Shown piece by piece: positions 1-7,583 of a stretch of 64,000 nt of DNA (within the stretch, counting starts at the first letter, position 1; the number at the start of each line of letters is the position of its first letter). Source of the DNA: QALR01 sp900552255. Lineage in GTDB: Bacteria; Bacillota; Clostridia; Oscillospirales; CAG-272. The position numbers and the translations under genes were made by a program. The notes under the pieces were generated by a model that was not told the origin of the DNA, did not search any database, and saw only the letters and a list, made by a program, of their open reading frames with translations. The stretch covers positions 558,001 to 622,000 of the forward strand of contig DBFVEH010000021.1 of the NCBI GenBank assembly GCA_048526005.1, written 5' to 3'.

Positions 1-786
1 GCAGTTGACAATCATGCCCTTATCATTGATCCCGCACAGGCAGCCGGTCACATGGCCGCCGCGTGCATCCGCAATACAGTCAAGACTGAGATTGGCGACG
101 ACGCCCCCCTTGATACAGCCGAAAAATCCCGCATATTCCAGCTTTTTGGAACGGATTTTAAAGTTGGTGATCTTATGGCCTCCGCCGTCGAAAATCCCCG
201 TAAAAGGCGCCGCGTCGGAAAGACCGAGCGGCAGCCATTTTTTCCCATGCAGATTGATATCACAGACCAGTCTGTAATGCGCGGACGCGGCCGCTTCATC
301 TCCCGCGGCAATGTCAAGAGCGAGCCTTTCCAGCTCTTCGGCACTTCCGATCCCGATGACGGACGTCCCCTCCGCGTCAAATAAATATGTATTCACCTGC
401 TCGTCAAGCTCGAGACGTTCGCCCTCCCCGTCCAATGCACGCCACGCGGCGCCAAGACCGAGCTTATCCTTCAACGCTTCTGCCTTTTCATAGGCAATCT
501 CCAGCGCGGCATCGAGATAGGACGTTTTTCCCGACGTTTCGGCGGAACACAGCCATCCGGCGTTTGCGATCGTCCCTTTGTTTCGGCAACAAAAGCCGGC
601 GATGTTCTCTCTGCCTGACGTCTGTCCCTTCGAAACGGAGCGTGCAATCCCGCCGGTATTCTCAAATACGAAGCCCGCCGCGTTATTTTCATATTTTACC
701 TTTGCGTCGGTGTAGCAATCCCGGATCGATCCGGTATTGATCGATACAAATCCGCCGACGCGGGACAAATATGACGCTGTTTTCAT
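1..786 (-). CDS. GLUG-motif repeat surface-type protein (3' end missing)
   Basis: The gene runs off the left edge; 262 codons are visible from ATG 786, which follows a GGAGGA box at 794-799. Short repeats of the GLUG type are seen, such as GGFVSINTGSIRDCY near residue 11, AGFVFENTGGIARS near 37 and AGFCCRNKGTIANAG near 59. A long linker follows, then FTGIFDGGGHKITNFKI near 205 and another repeat, YAGFFGCIKGGVVANL. Such repeats occur in secreted or surface adhesin-like proteins of gut bacteria and IgA-protease-like proteins. No signal peptide is visible at this start, so secretion is uncertain. Its upstream region ends at an inverted repeat (865-891) belonging to the recombinase segment, which may control it. 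Family assignment is firm, function is not known. Confidence 0.8.
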   Translation of the reverse strand, partial: MKTASYLSRVGGFVSINTGSIRDCYTDAKVKYENNAAGFVFENTGGIARSVSKGQTSGRENIAGFCCRNKGTIANAGWLCSAETSGKTSYLDAALEIAYEKAEALKDKLGLGAAWRALDGEGERLELDEQVNTYLFDAEGTSVIGIGSAEELERLALDIAAGDEAAASAHYRLVCDINLHGKKWLPLGLSDAAPFTGIFDGGGHKITNFKIRSKKLEYAGFFGCIKGGVVANLSLDCIADARGGHVTGCLCGINDKGMIVNC

Positions 787-864
787 AAAGGAATCCTCCG
801 ATCCGATAGCCTTGCGAATGCCTCTGTCCTTTTTCAGAACAAATTTCAGTCTATTTGCGAATAT

Positions 865-891
865 TTTTTCTTATAGTAACAAACTATAAGA
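865..891. repeat. Left inverted repeat of putative invertible segment
   Basis: Twenty-seven bases here match perfectly, in inverted orientation, the sequence at 2384-2410. The core is itself a dyad: CTTATAG and CTATAAG separated by the 7-base spacer TAACAAA (870-890). That is the form of a tyrosine-recombinase crossover site (two binding arms round a short spacer). It lies about 80 bases upstream of the GLUG gene start and 58 bases past the recombinase stop codon. Confidence 0.85.
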
Positions 892-948
892 AACTTCATC
901 GATTTGTATAGGCGCAGCCGAAAGAAAACGATGCCGGACGACGCGATT

Positions 949-2082
949 TCACGGCGCAAACGCTTCGGAAAGCCGTCTCATATGCTCTCTTTTCAGATCG
1001 AGAGAAGGATGCACATATCGCTCCAGCGTGATTTTGACATTGGCATGTCCGAGAAGCTCGGATAGCGATTTTGCATCGAAGCCGCTTTCAATACATCTCG
1101 TGGCAAAGGTATGCCGCAGCGCGTGAAAGCCGTAATGCTTCATATGGTTTTTATCGAGGAACTGCTTGAAGCTGTAAGCATAAAGCCGCGGCTCGATATA
1201 AGCGCCCGTTCCGGTCAGAAGAAAGGAGTCCCCCGATACAGCGCAGCTTTTTCTGAATGAAAGCTCTCGAAGCAAAGCGTCCGGCAGCGGAATGATCCTG
1301 CTGCTGCTCTGCGTTTTCGGCGAATCGAAAATCAATTTTGTTTTTTTATCCGTACCGCCGGTATCTCTTATCCGAAGCAGCGTCCGGTCCACTCTCATCA
1401 GCCGGTTTTCAAAATCGATATCGTTCCAGCGAAGCGCGCAGAGCTCGCCGATGCGAAGCCCCGTTTGGAGACACAAATAGTATCCAAACTCTCTGAGGTC
1501 GCCCGATGAAACAAGTGCCAAAATCAAATTTTGTTCTTCCGGAGACAAAATATCGATCGTTTTCACTTTTAGCCTTGGCTTGGCGAACGAAATTTTCCTT
1601 GTGATGATCCCATCCTCCCAAGCGATGTCCAGCGTCATTTTGATAACGGACAAAATATCCCGTACATGTTTGGCCGAAAGGCCGCCTCCGCCGTCAAGCC
1701 TGCCGGATTTCAGCTTTTCTCCCGTAAACCGGTCGATCATCCGGCCGGTGATCCCGCCCACCGGCAGCTCACCGAGCAGAGGACGGATATGATTGTCGAC
1801 GATTTCACAGTAGTGAGAATACGTGGATTCCTTTACGGCGGTTTTCTTCTTGATCAAAAAGGCATCGAGCAGCGTTCCGAATCGGCAGCCGCCGTCCGTC
1901 ACATCATTTTCCGCTTCGCATATACTGCTGAGAGCCGCGTTTTTCTTCTCTTTGGCCTCACGATAGCTTTTGCCGTAAACATAGCCGAAGATGATCTTTC
2001 CATCCTCGCGGCGCCCCTTGATATAGCGGGCTTCCCAACGCCCGTCCTTTCTTTTACTGATGTTTTCTCCCGGTTTTGACAT
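949..2082 (-). CDS. Tyrosine recombinase/integrase
   Basis: The 377-residue protein has the Tn916-integrase layout: an AP2-like arm-type DNA-binding domain (about 1-50, KRKDGRWEARYIKGR), a SAM-like core-binding domain (about 70-165), and a catalytic domain with TGLRIGELCALRW (first Arg), HALRHTFA (His-x-x-Arg), LLGHANVKITLERYVH (second His, nucleophile Tyr near residue 356). All catalytic residues are present. ATG 2082 is chosen because GGAGG at 2088-2092 sits at proper spacing; the upstream ATG at 2094 overlaps that ribosome site. The gene lies wholly inside the inverted repeats at 865-891 and 2384-2410, so it probably inverts the segment carrying it. No other transposon or phage genes adjoin it. 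Confidence 0.9.
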   Translation of the reverse strand: MSKPGENISKRKDGRWEARYIKGRREDGKIIFGYVYGKSYREAKEKKNAALSSICEAENDVTDGGCRFGTLLDAFLIKKKTAVKESTYSHYCEIVDNHIRPLLGELPVGGITGRMIDRFTGEKLKSGRLDGGGGLSAKHVRDILSVIKMTLDIAWEDGIITRKISFAKPRLKVKTIDILSPEEQNLILALVSSGDLREFGYYLCLQTGLRIGELCALRWNDIDFENRLMRVDRTLLRIRDTGGTDKKTKLIFDSPKTQSSSRIIPLPDALLRELSFRKSCAVSGDSFLLTGTGAYIEPRLYAYSFKQFLDKNHMKHYGFHALRHTFATRCIESGFDAKSLSELLGHANVKITLERYVHPSLDLKREHMRRLSEAFAP

Positions 2083-2100
2083 GATTGCCTCCATAATTTT

Positions 2101-2163
2101 ATTTTGTCGATTTACGTCGAATCTGACAAAATTATTTTATCAGAATCCTTTCGACCTCCACAA
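2101..2163 (-). promoter_or_regulatory. Possible recombinase promoter with downstream dyad
   Basis: On the minus strand TTGTGG (2158-2163) and TAAAAT (2134-2139) are 18 bases apart. Immediately downstream is an inverted repeat, ATTTTGTC (2101-2108) with GACAAAAT (2125-2132), which could be an operator for autoregulation. The -35 is weak, so the call is tentative. Confidence 0.35.
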
Positions 2164-2287
2164 TGCAGTACGACGATTTTTGACGGCGCAAAGTGAAAAA
2201 ATCACATAACAGGGCAAATTCTTTGAACTTTTTCAAAGCACAGAAACTTATTTTCCGTGTCCCATCCGAAAATTTTCCGAATAACTG

Positions 2288-2316
2288 TTGCAATTTACAT
2301 TTTTTTATGATATAAT
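2288..2316 (+). promoter_or_regulatory. Outward-facing promoter inside the invertible segment
   Basis: TTGCAA at 2288-2293 and a perfect TATAAT at 2311-2316 are separated by exactly 17 bases. It points right, through the inverted repeat at 2384-2410. No plus-strand gene follows; transcription would meet the terminator at 2449-2482 after about 130 bases. Inversion of the segment would aim it at the GLUG gene. Confidence 0.7.
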
Positions 2317-2383
2317 GCAACATCGAAAAAAAATATATCTTAATGATTTTCGCTGTATGGCGTATTCGGCGTATCAGGGGATA

Positions 2384-2410
2384 TCTTATAGTTTGTTACT
2401 ATAAGAAAAA
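2384..2410. repeat. Right inverted repeat of putative invertible segment
   Basis: Perfect inverted copy of 865-891, with the inner dyad at 2385-2405. It separates the outward promoter from the terminator at 2449-2482. Confidence 0.85.
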
Positions 2411-2446
2411 TGTGTCAACGCAAAATGAACAAGCTTTTTAGCTATA

Positions 2447-2482
2447 TAAAAAAACCGGTACGGATTTACCGTACCGGTTTTT
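2447..2482. terminator. Bidirectional rho-independent terminator
   Basis: A 10-bp perfect stem, ACCGGTACGG and CCGTACCGGT round a 5-base loop, has A and T runs on both sides. It ends the minus-strand gene at 2510 and would also stop plus-strand transcripts from the promoter at 2288. Confidence 0.9.
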
Positions 2483-2509
2483 CCGTGCCGTCAAAGCACT
2501 TTTTATTGA

Positions 2510-3652
2510 TCAATAGTAGTAAACCTCTCCCCCGCCATAAAGCAGCGCCACGGCGATCAGGCCAACAATGACAATGCCGATAAATACGGCAATCGCCACG
2601 CGAAGCGGCGATACGGGCGCTTTCCCGCTCACCTTGCCCGTCTGACCGTTCACCATAAACTGATATACCTTTCCTTTGTAGACAAAGCTCGACATCCACA
2701 CCGGAAGCATCAGATATTTGTATGTAATGTTCCGATAAGCGGTCTTGACGTTCACGCTGTCCACGCGGTCGGCGTGATGCTCTTTTTTGATCTTGGCGGT
2801 GATATGGGAAAGCAATCGGCTTTTGATGAAGCTTTTCGCCTTTTCCCACGCCGCTTTCAGTCCCACCGAATAGCGTTCGGAGGCAAAGCCCGCGATATAT
2901 TCCGGTTTATAGGCGACATTGTTTTCGGTATCGAACGGCTCGATTCCGGAAAGCATGCTTCCATCATGCTTTTCCGTTCCCGAAACCAGCTGATCGTTTA
3001 CAAATTCATGATAGGTGCCGGAGGTCCTGTGCCAATCGACGACGACGCGCGTCTCTTTGCCGCGCCGCACCACCCGTTCGATCCCATATCTTGCCGTATA
3101 GGTGGAATCCGTATCCGCGTCAAAGGTCCAGTACGGCAGATACACGCCGCGCATTTTTCCGGCGCGTGCCTCCTTTTTCGCTGAGCTTGGACAAAACAGC
3201 TTCTTTTTGAGCCAGCGTAAGAAACGGCCGCCGGCGTCCTCCGGCGTGACCTTGAACGGACACACGCCGCCGGGGGCCAATATCCCGTCAGCGCCCGCCT
3301 CCATGACTTGATTGGAGCCGCAGTAAGGGCATTCTCCCGCCACCGTCGAAGCGTCATAGACAGTCTCAGCCCCGCAGGACTTGCAGACGACCACCCGCTT
3401 CTCCGAGCCCCAATCGCAGTTTCCGGTATGCTCCGCCTCGTCGAACGAAAGCTCCTCCGCGCGCGCCGGCGAGCCGTCCTCCTCTTCGATTTCAACGATA
3501 TTGCCGCAGTAAGGACACAGAAGCGCGCCCGTTTTCGGATCAAAATCCATCGTTCCGCCGCAGGCGGGACATTTTTTATCGGTCTGCTCCAAGGTCTGCG
3601 CTTCCGTTACCTCCGGCTCGCTCTCCGGTCCCCTGTTTTCGCTGATATCCAT
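2510..3652 (-). CDS. Zinc-ribbon membrane protein, YdjG-like
   Basis: The 380-residue protein has two N-terminal zinc ribbons (CPACGGTMDFDPKTGALLC..C near 33-55, and CKSCGAETVYD..CPYCGS near 92-117), a long soluble middle part, and one C-terminal membrane helix (about 350-372) ending in YYY. This matches TFIIB-type zinc-ribbon proteins such as B. subtilis YdjG. In Bacillus, ydjG and the SPFH gene ydjI share an operon with a PspA homologue that responds to membrane stress. Here the SPFH gene lies 11 bases upstream (3664-5061), so the two are one transcription unit. No PspA gene is in view. ATG 3652 has GGAG seven bases ahead. The precise molecular role is unknown. Confidence 0.75.
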   Translation of the reverse strand: MDISENRGPESEPEVTEAQTLEQTDKKCPACGGTMDFDPKTGALLCPYCGNIVEIEEEDGSPARAEELSFDEAEHTGNCDWGSEKRVVVCKSCGAETVYDASTVAGECPYCGSNQVMEAGADGILAPGGVCPFKVTPEDAGGRFLRWLKKKLFCPSSAKKEARAGKMRGVYLPYWTFDADTDSTYTARYGIERVVRRGKETRVVVDWHRTSGTYHEFVNDQLVSGTEKHDGSMLSGIEPFDTENNVAYKPEYIAGFASERYSVGLKAAWEKAKSFIKSRLLSHITAKIKKEHHADRVDSVNVKTAYRNITYKYLMLPVWMSSFVYKGKVYQFMVNGQTGKVSGKAPVSPLRVAIAVFIGIVIVGLIAVALLYGGGEVYYY

Positions 3653-3663
3653 ACGATCTCCTT

Positions 3664-5061
3664 TTACTTGATGTCGTTATCGTCAAAGACATCGCCGCAT
3701 TCCGGACAGAATTTCGGCGGATGCGTCGGGTCCTTCGGCTCCCAGCCGCATTTGTCGCAGCGATACAGCGGCGCGTCCTTCGGCTTTGGCTTTCCGCATT
3801 CCGGACAGAACTTGCCCTTGTTGACAGCGCCGCAGGCGCAGGTCCAGCCGGCCGTGTCCGCAGGCTTTGCCTTGCCGCACTGGGAACAGAATTTACCGGT
3901 ATTCTCCGCGCCGCAGGAGCATTTCCATGCTCCTGCCGGAGCGGGCTTCGGTTTCCCGCATTCCAAACAGAATTTGCCCTTGTTGACCGTCCCGCAGGCG
4001 CACTTCCATGCGTCCGGATCGGAAGCGGGCGCACTCTGCCCCTGCTGCTTATCTCCCATCGCGTACAGGTCGCGCGCATTCATACCGCCCGCCGCATTCG
4101 CCATATTCATGCCGGCAAAGCCCATGAAAGCGCCGGCGCCGCCGGTATTTTTCGCCGCATCCTGCATCGCCTGCGCCTGCGCGCCGACGAGCGTCGCCGC
4201 CGCCATCGTCGGATTGCGGTAGGCTGCATTGCGCTGCAGCTCCTTGATCATCTTTTCATCCTCTTCGGAGGCCGTGACCGAGCTGATACCGATAGAAAAG
4301 ATCGAGATCCCGCGCATTTCCGACCATTTCGCGGAAAGCACGTCGTTGAGCGCCGCCGCCATCTCCGCCGTATGGCCGGGCAAGGCGCTGTAACGGATCC
4401 CCATATCGGAAATCTTGGCGAACGCCGGCTGGAGCGCCGTCATCAGCTCGCTTTTCAGCTGCCCGTCGATTTCGGAACGATCATACACGCTCGCGACGTT
4501 CCCGCAGACATTCGTATAAAACAGGATCGGATTCGTGATTTTATAGGAATACTCTCCATGGCAGCGAATGGCGATGTCCACGTCGAGCCCGACGTTGCGG
4601 TCCACCACACGGAACGGAACCGGATTCGGCGTCCCGTATTTATTCCCCATGATTTCCTTTGTATTGAAGAAATAGACGCGCTGATCCTTGGCGGTGTCCC
4701 CGCCGAAGGTAAAACGCTTGCCGATCGCCTTGAAGGAATCGAGGATTCCCCGTCCGAGCCCTCCGTAGAAAATGCTCGGCTCCGTCGAGGTGTCATAGAG
4801 AAATTCTCCCGCCTCGGCGCAGAGCTCCGTCACCTTGCCCTGATCGACGATGATCATGCACTGTCCCTCGTTCACGGCGATGACCGAGCCGTTCGAGATG
4901 ATGTTCTCATCGCCTTTGCGGTTCGACGAACGCCCCGAGACACGCTTCTGCCCCTTTGCCACAAGGGTATCCTTCCCCAGTGAATTGCAGTAAAAATATT
5001 CTCTCCACTGATCGGCGGTAACGCCGCCGACAGCCCCTGTAAATGCTTTGATCAGTCCCAT
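3664..5061 (-). CDS. SPFH/band-7 protein with C-terminal zinc-ribbon array, YdjI-like
   Basis: The 465-residue protein has an SPFH (virion core protein-like) region at about 30-270 and an Ala/Gly/Met-rich linker at about 280-345. Four consecutive zinc ribbons follow at about 352-460: three near-identical units of the form WKCACG..N.GKFC.ECGKPKP, plus a rubredoxin-like CDKCGWEPKD..FCPECGD. YdjI-type proteins bind the membrane and help recruit PspA-family proteins in Bacillus. The ribbon array is longer than usual and could be a protein-docking module. It is first in an operon with the YdjG-like gene; the promoter and an operator-like dyad lie at 5096-5139. GGAG precedes ATG 5061. Family is confident, function inferred. 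Confidence 0.8.
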   Translation of the reverse strand: MGLIKAFTGAVGGVTADQWREYFYCNSLGKDTLVAKGQKRVSGRSSNRKGDENIISNGSVIAVNEGQCMIIVDQGKVTELCAEAGEFLYDTSTEPSIFYGGLGRGILDSFKAIGKRFTFGGDTAKDQRVYFFNTKEIMGNKYGTPNPVPFRVVDRNVGLDVDIAIRCHGEYSYKITNPILFYTNVCGNVASVYDRSEIDGQLKSELMTALQPAFAKISDMGIRYSALPGHTAEMAAALNDVLSAKWSEMRGISIFSIGISSVTASEEDEKMIKELQRNAAYRNPTMAAATLVGAQAQAMQDAAKNTGGAGAFMGFAGMNMANAAGGMNARDLYAMGDKQQGQSAPASDPDAWKCACGTVNKGKFCLECGKPKPAPAGAWKCSCGAENTGKFCSQCGKAKPADTAGWTCACGAVNKGKFCPECGKPKPKDAPLYRCDKCGWEPKDPTHPPKFCPECGDVFDDNDIK

Positions 5062-5095
5062 TCGCTTATCTCCTTTTTGTCAGCTTCATTCCCAT

Positions 5096-5139
5096 CATAT
5101 GATATTTCCAGTTTATCATATGACAGAGAATTTTGTCAA
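5096..5139 (-). promoter_or_regulatory. Promoter of the SPFH operon with dyad operator
   Basis: TTGACA (5134-5139) and TAAACT (5110-5115) are 18 bases apart on the minus strand. A perfect 9-bp inverted repeat, CATATGATA (5096-5104) with TATCATATG (5114-5122), covers the -10 and start-point region. This suggests repression by an unknown regulator. Confidence 0.65.
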
Positions 5140-5164
5140 TAGAAAGAGAATTTTAGGGAAATTT

Positions 5165-7006
5165 TCACAGTCTCTCAAAATCCTCCGCGCCATGCTTGCA
5201 AAGCGGGCACACAAAATCCGCGGAAAGCTCCTCCCCCTCATACACATAACCGCATATCTTGCAGACAAAGCCCTTTTTCTTCTCCGGTACGGGCTGCGGC
5301 TTCGGCTTGACATGATCGAAGTAATACTGATAGGTCATGCTCGCAGCGTCCGAAAGGACGGCGGCCTCGGTCACGTCGGCGATAAAGAGCGTATGCGTGC
5401 CGCAGTCGATTTTTTCGACGACGTGTCCCGAGATCACGGCGTTCGCATACTCTCCGGCATAGCGCACGCCGTTCGCCGTGCGGCTCTCCGTCCCGCAGCC
5501 GGCGAATTTATCGGTATTTCTGCCGCTCGTAAAGCCGAACTGCTCGAATACGCCAAGCGGCGTCTCCGTCGTCAGCACGGACAAATTGAACACGCCGGTG
5601 CTTTCTATCATATCGTGTGTCAGATTTGCTTTGTTGACCGCAATGGAAATCCGCTTCGGAGAATCGGTCACCTGCATCACGGTATTGATGATGCAGCCGT
5701 TGTCGCGCTCTCCCTCCCTTGCGGTCAGGACAAAGAGCCCATAGGAGAGACGGAACAGCGCGGACGCATCGACATTTCCCGCTGCGGGACGCACCGGTGC
5801 CGCAGGCTTCGGCATCGTAGCGGCAATCCCGTCCGCAAGCGCGAAAATACCTTCCAGCGTTTCCGTCTTGACGGAAGATTTTATGCTCACCTTATCCCCG
5901 ACAAACGTCATATTTTTGCATTTTTCCAGCGCCGTGCGGATAAGGCCGCCGCTCGTCGCCGCCCATGTCCCGTTTTCGATGATGCCGACTGTGCGGTTTT
6001 GAATGTTATGCGCCGCAAGATCGTTTATCAACGCCTCCATCGTCACAAAAATGCCCGCGTTGTAGGTCGTCGAAGCGAACACGAGATGACTCCACTTGAA
6101 GGCCGCCGCGATGATATCCGACGCCGGCGTCACGGAAACGTCGTACATGACGGTTTTGACGCCGAGCTCACGCAGACGGCAGGCGAGGATATCCGCCGCG
6201 TTCGCGGTATTGCCGTACACCGAAGCGTAGGCGATCATAACGCCCGTCTCCTCCGGCTCATATAAGCTCCATTTTCTGTATTTTTCGATGAAATCTCCGA
6301 GATTCTTCCGCCAAACGAAGCCATGCAGCGGGCAGATCGTTTCAATTTCCAGTCCGGCCGCCTTTTTCAGAAGCGCCTGCACCTGTGTGCCGTATTTGCC
6401 GACGATATTGGTGTAATACCGTCTCGCCTCGTCCATATAGTCGCGCATGAAGTCCACCTCGTCGGCAAACAGCGCGCCGTTCAGGGCGCCGAACGCGCCG
6501 AACGCGTCCGCGGAGAACAAGATCTTATCCGTCATGTCGTAGCTCACCATGACCTCCGGCCAATGCACCATCGGCGCCATGACAAACGTAAAATTGTGCC
6601 GTCCCGAGGAGAACGTGCCGCCCTCCGCGACAAGCTGCGCGCGGGAATCGATGTCGAAATCAAAGAATTGCTTTATCATCGCCGCGATTTTTGCGTTGCA
6701 GATGATTTTCACATCCGGATACCGCATCACAAGCTCCCGCAGCGACGCGGAATGATCCGGCTCCATATGGTGAACCACGAGATAATCAAGCGGCCGTCCG
6801 GCGAGAAGCTGCTCGATATTCTCGAAAAATACCTTTTCCACCGCATGGTCGACCGTATCGAACAGCACGGTCTTTTCATCGAGCAAAAGATACGAATTGT
6901 AGGAAACGCCGTCCGGAACGGAATAGACGCCCTCGAATAAGGAAAGCCTGCGGTCGTTGCCGCCGACCCAGTAGAGATCCTCTTTGACTTTTCTGTAACA
7001 ATACAT
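5165..7006 (-). CDS. Flavodiiron protein fused to flavin reductase and rubredoxin
   Basis: The 613-residue protein has four modules. A metallo-beta-lactamase-like diiron domain (1-245) carries ligands His80-x-Glu82-x-Asp84-His85. A flavodoxin domain with the FMN loop VYGNTANAADIL lies near 255-395. A flavin-reductase-like FMN-binding domain (about 415-560) and a C-terminal rubredoxin (CKICGYVYEG..CPLCKHG, 577-613) complete it. Flavodiiron proteins reduce O2 to water or NO to N2O in the cytoplasm of anaerobes. The fused modules should pass electrons inward without separate partners. ATG 7006 has AAGGAA ahead. The GNAT gene ends only 43 bases upstream, so both may be transcribed from the promoter at 7512-7540. 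Confidence 0.92.
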   Translation of the reverse strand: MYCYRKVKEDLYWVGGNDRRLSLFEGVYSVPDGVSYNSYLLLDEKTVLFDTVDHAVEKVFFENIEQLLAGRPLDYLVVHHMEPDHSASLRELVMRYPDVKIICNAKIAAMIKQFFDFDIDSRAQLVAEGGTFSSGRHNFTFVMAPMVHWPEVMVSYDMTDKILFSADAFGAFGALNGALFADEVDFMRDYMDEARRYYTNIVGKYGTQVQALLKKAAGLEIETICPLHGFVWRKNLGDFIEKYRKWSLYEPEETGVMIAYASVYGNTANAADILACRLRELGVKTVMYDVSVTPASDIIAAAFKWSHLVFASTTYNAGIFVTMEALINDLAAHNIQNRTVGIIENGTWAATSGGLIRTALEKCKNMTFVGDKVSIKSSVKTETLEGIFALADGIAATMPKPAAPVRPAAGNVDASALFRLSYGLFVLTAREGERDNGCIINTVMQVTDSPKRISIAVNKANLTHDMIESTGVFNLSVLTTETPLGVFEQFGFTSGRNTDKFAGCGTESRTANGVRYAGEYANAVISGHVVEKIDCGTHTLFIADVTEAAVLSDAASMTYQYYFDHVKPKPQPVPEKKKGFVCKICGYVYEGEELSADFVCPLCKHGAEDFERL

Positions 7007-7049
7007 ATGAATTTCCTTTCTTTAAATTATGGATCCACGGAAAAACACG

Positions 7050-7466
7050 TCAAAGCCTTTTACGGTAGATAAGCTCCGCCGCTTCCTGCTCCGGCGGGAA
7101 AAAGGAGCCGCACTGCTCATATCCCAGTTTTTCATAAAAGGATTTTGCCGTTTCGTCCTCCTGCGTCGAGGTCAGCGCATACCGGTATCCCGCTCCGCGC
7201 ATGAGATCCTCCCAAGAGCGCATGCAGATTTTGCCAAGTCCGTATCCCCGATGTGCGGGATCCAAAAACAGCAGCTCAAGAAACGGATGCGTCTGCCAAA
7301 GCAGACCATAGCGCAGGATACCGATGATCCGTTCGCACGACAGCACCGCGAAAACAAAGCCATCCTCGATCCGCGTCATGAGCGTTTCCCGCCCGATGTG
7401 GGAATCATAGCGCAAAAGCGCGTCGATATCCGAGACGGCCGCACGCCGGACGGAAACCTTCATCAT
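7050..7466 (-). CDS. GNAT family N-acetyltransferase
   Basis: The protein has about 139 residues, with the GNAT acetyl-CoA loop HRGYGLGKICM near 82 and the C-terminal LTSTQEDETAKSFYEKLGYEQCG motif typical of single-domain acetyltransferases. The substrate is unknown. The start is ATG 7466 or 7463, behind AAAGGAGA at 7471-7478; a start further upstream at 7493 would place the ribosome site inside the gene. A consensus promoter lies at 7512-7540. The flavodiiron gene follows after 43 bases. Confidence 0.85.
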   Translation of the reverse strand: MMKVSVRRAAVSDIDALLRYDSHIGRETLMTRIEDGFVFAVLSCERIIGILRYGLLWQTHPFLELLFLDPAHRGYGLGKICMRSWEDLMRGAGYRYALTSTQEDETAKSFYEKLGYEQCGSFFPPEQEAAELIYRKRL

Positions 7467-7511
7467 GCCTTCTCCTTTCACCGCATTTTTCATGAATCAT
7501 ATTTCACATTC

Positions 7512-7540
7512 ATTGTAATAGCATTCGGAGAAAAAGTCAA
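7512..7540 (-). promoter_or_regulatory. Promoter for GNAT (and perhaps flavodiiron) gene
   Basis: Minus-strand TTGACT (7535-7540) and TACAAT (7512-7517) with a 17-base spacer, 46 bases ahead of the GNAT start. Confidence 0.7.
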
Positions 7541-7541
7541 T

Positions 7542-7578
7542 AAAAACAGCTTTGTTTGGGGGAAACAAAGCTGTTTTT
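7542..7578 (-). terminator. Terminator of the glutamate synthase operon
   Basis: Long stem AAAAACAGCTTTGTTT with its complement round a five-base G loop, followed by T's on the minus strand, just past the stop at 7584. Confidence 0.9.
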
Positions 7579-7583
7579 GGGCG

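Larger units (their letters stand above)
865..2410. mobile_element. Putative invertible DNA segment carrying its own tyrosine recombinase
   Basis: A 1.5-kb segment bounded by perfect 27-bp inverted repeats contains one gene (recombinase) and one outward-facing consensus promoter (2288-2316). Inverted, not direct, sites predict inversion rather than excision. In the orientation given, the promoter reads right into a terminator at 2449-2482. After inversion it would read into the GLUG gene with a leader of roughly 165 bases. The same logic is known for Salmonella Hin (serine recombinase) and, with a recombinase encoded elsewhere, for cwpV/RecV of Clostridioides difficile. Inversion itself is inferred. 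Confidence 0.7.

Noticed and set aside
5..384. Plus-strand open frames over the GLUG gene
   Set aside because: They are antisense to a continuous minus-strand frame with repeat motifs and a ribosome site.
865..2410. Integrative element with attL/attR
   Set aside because: The flanking sites are inverted, not direct, and only a recombinase gene lies between them.
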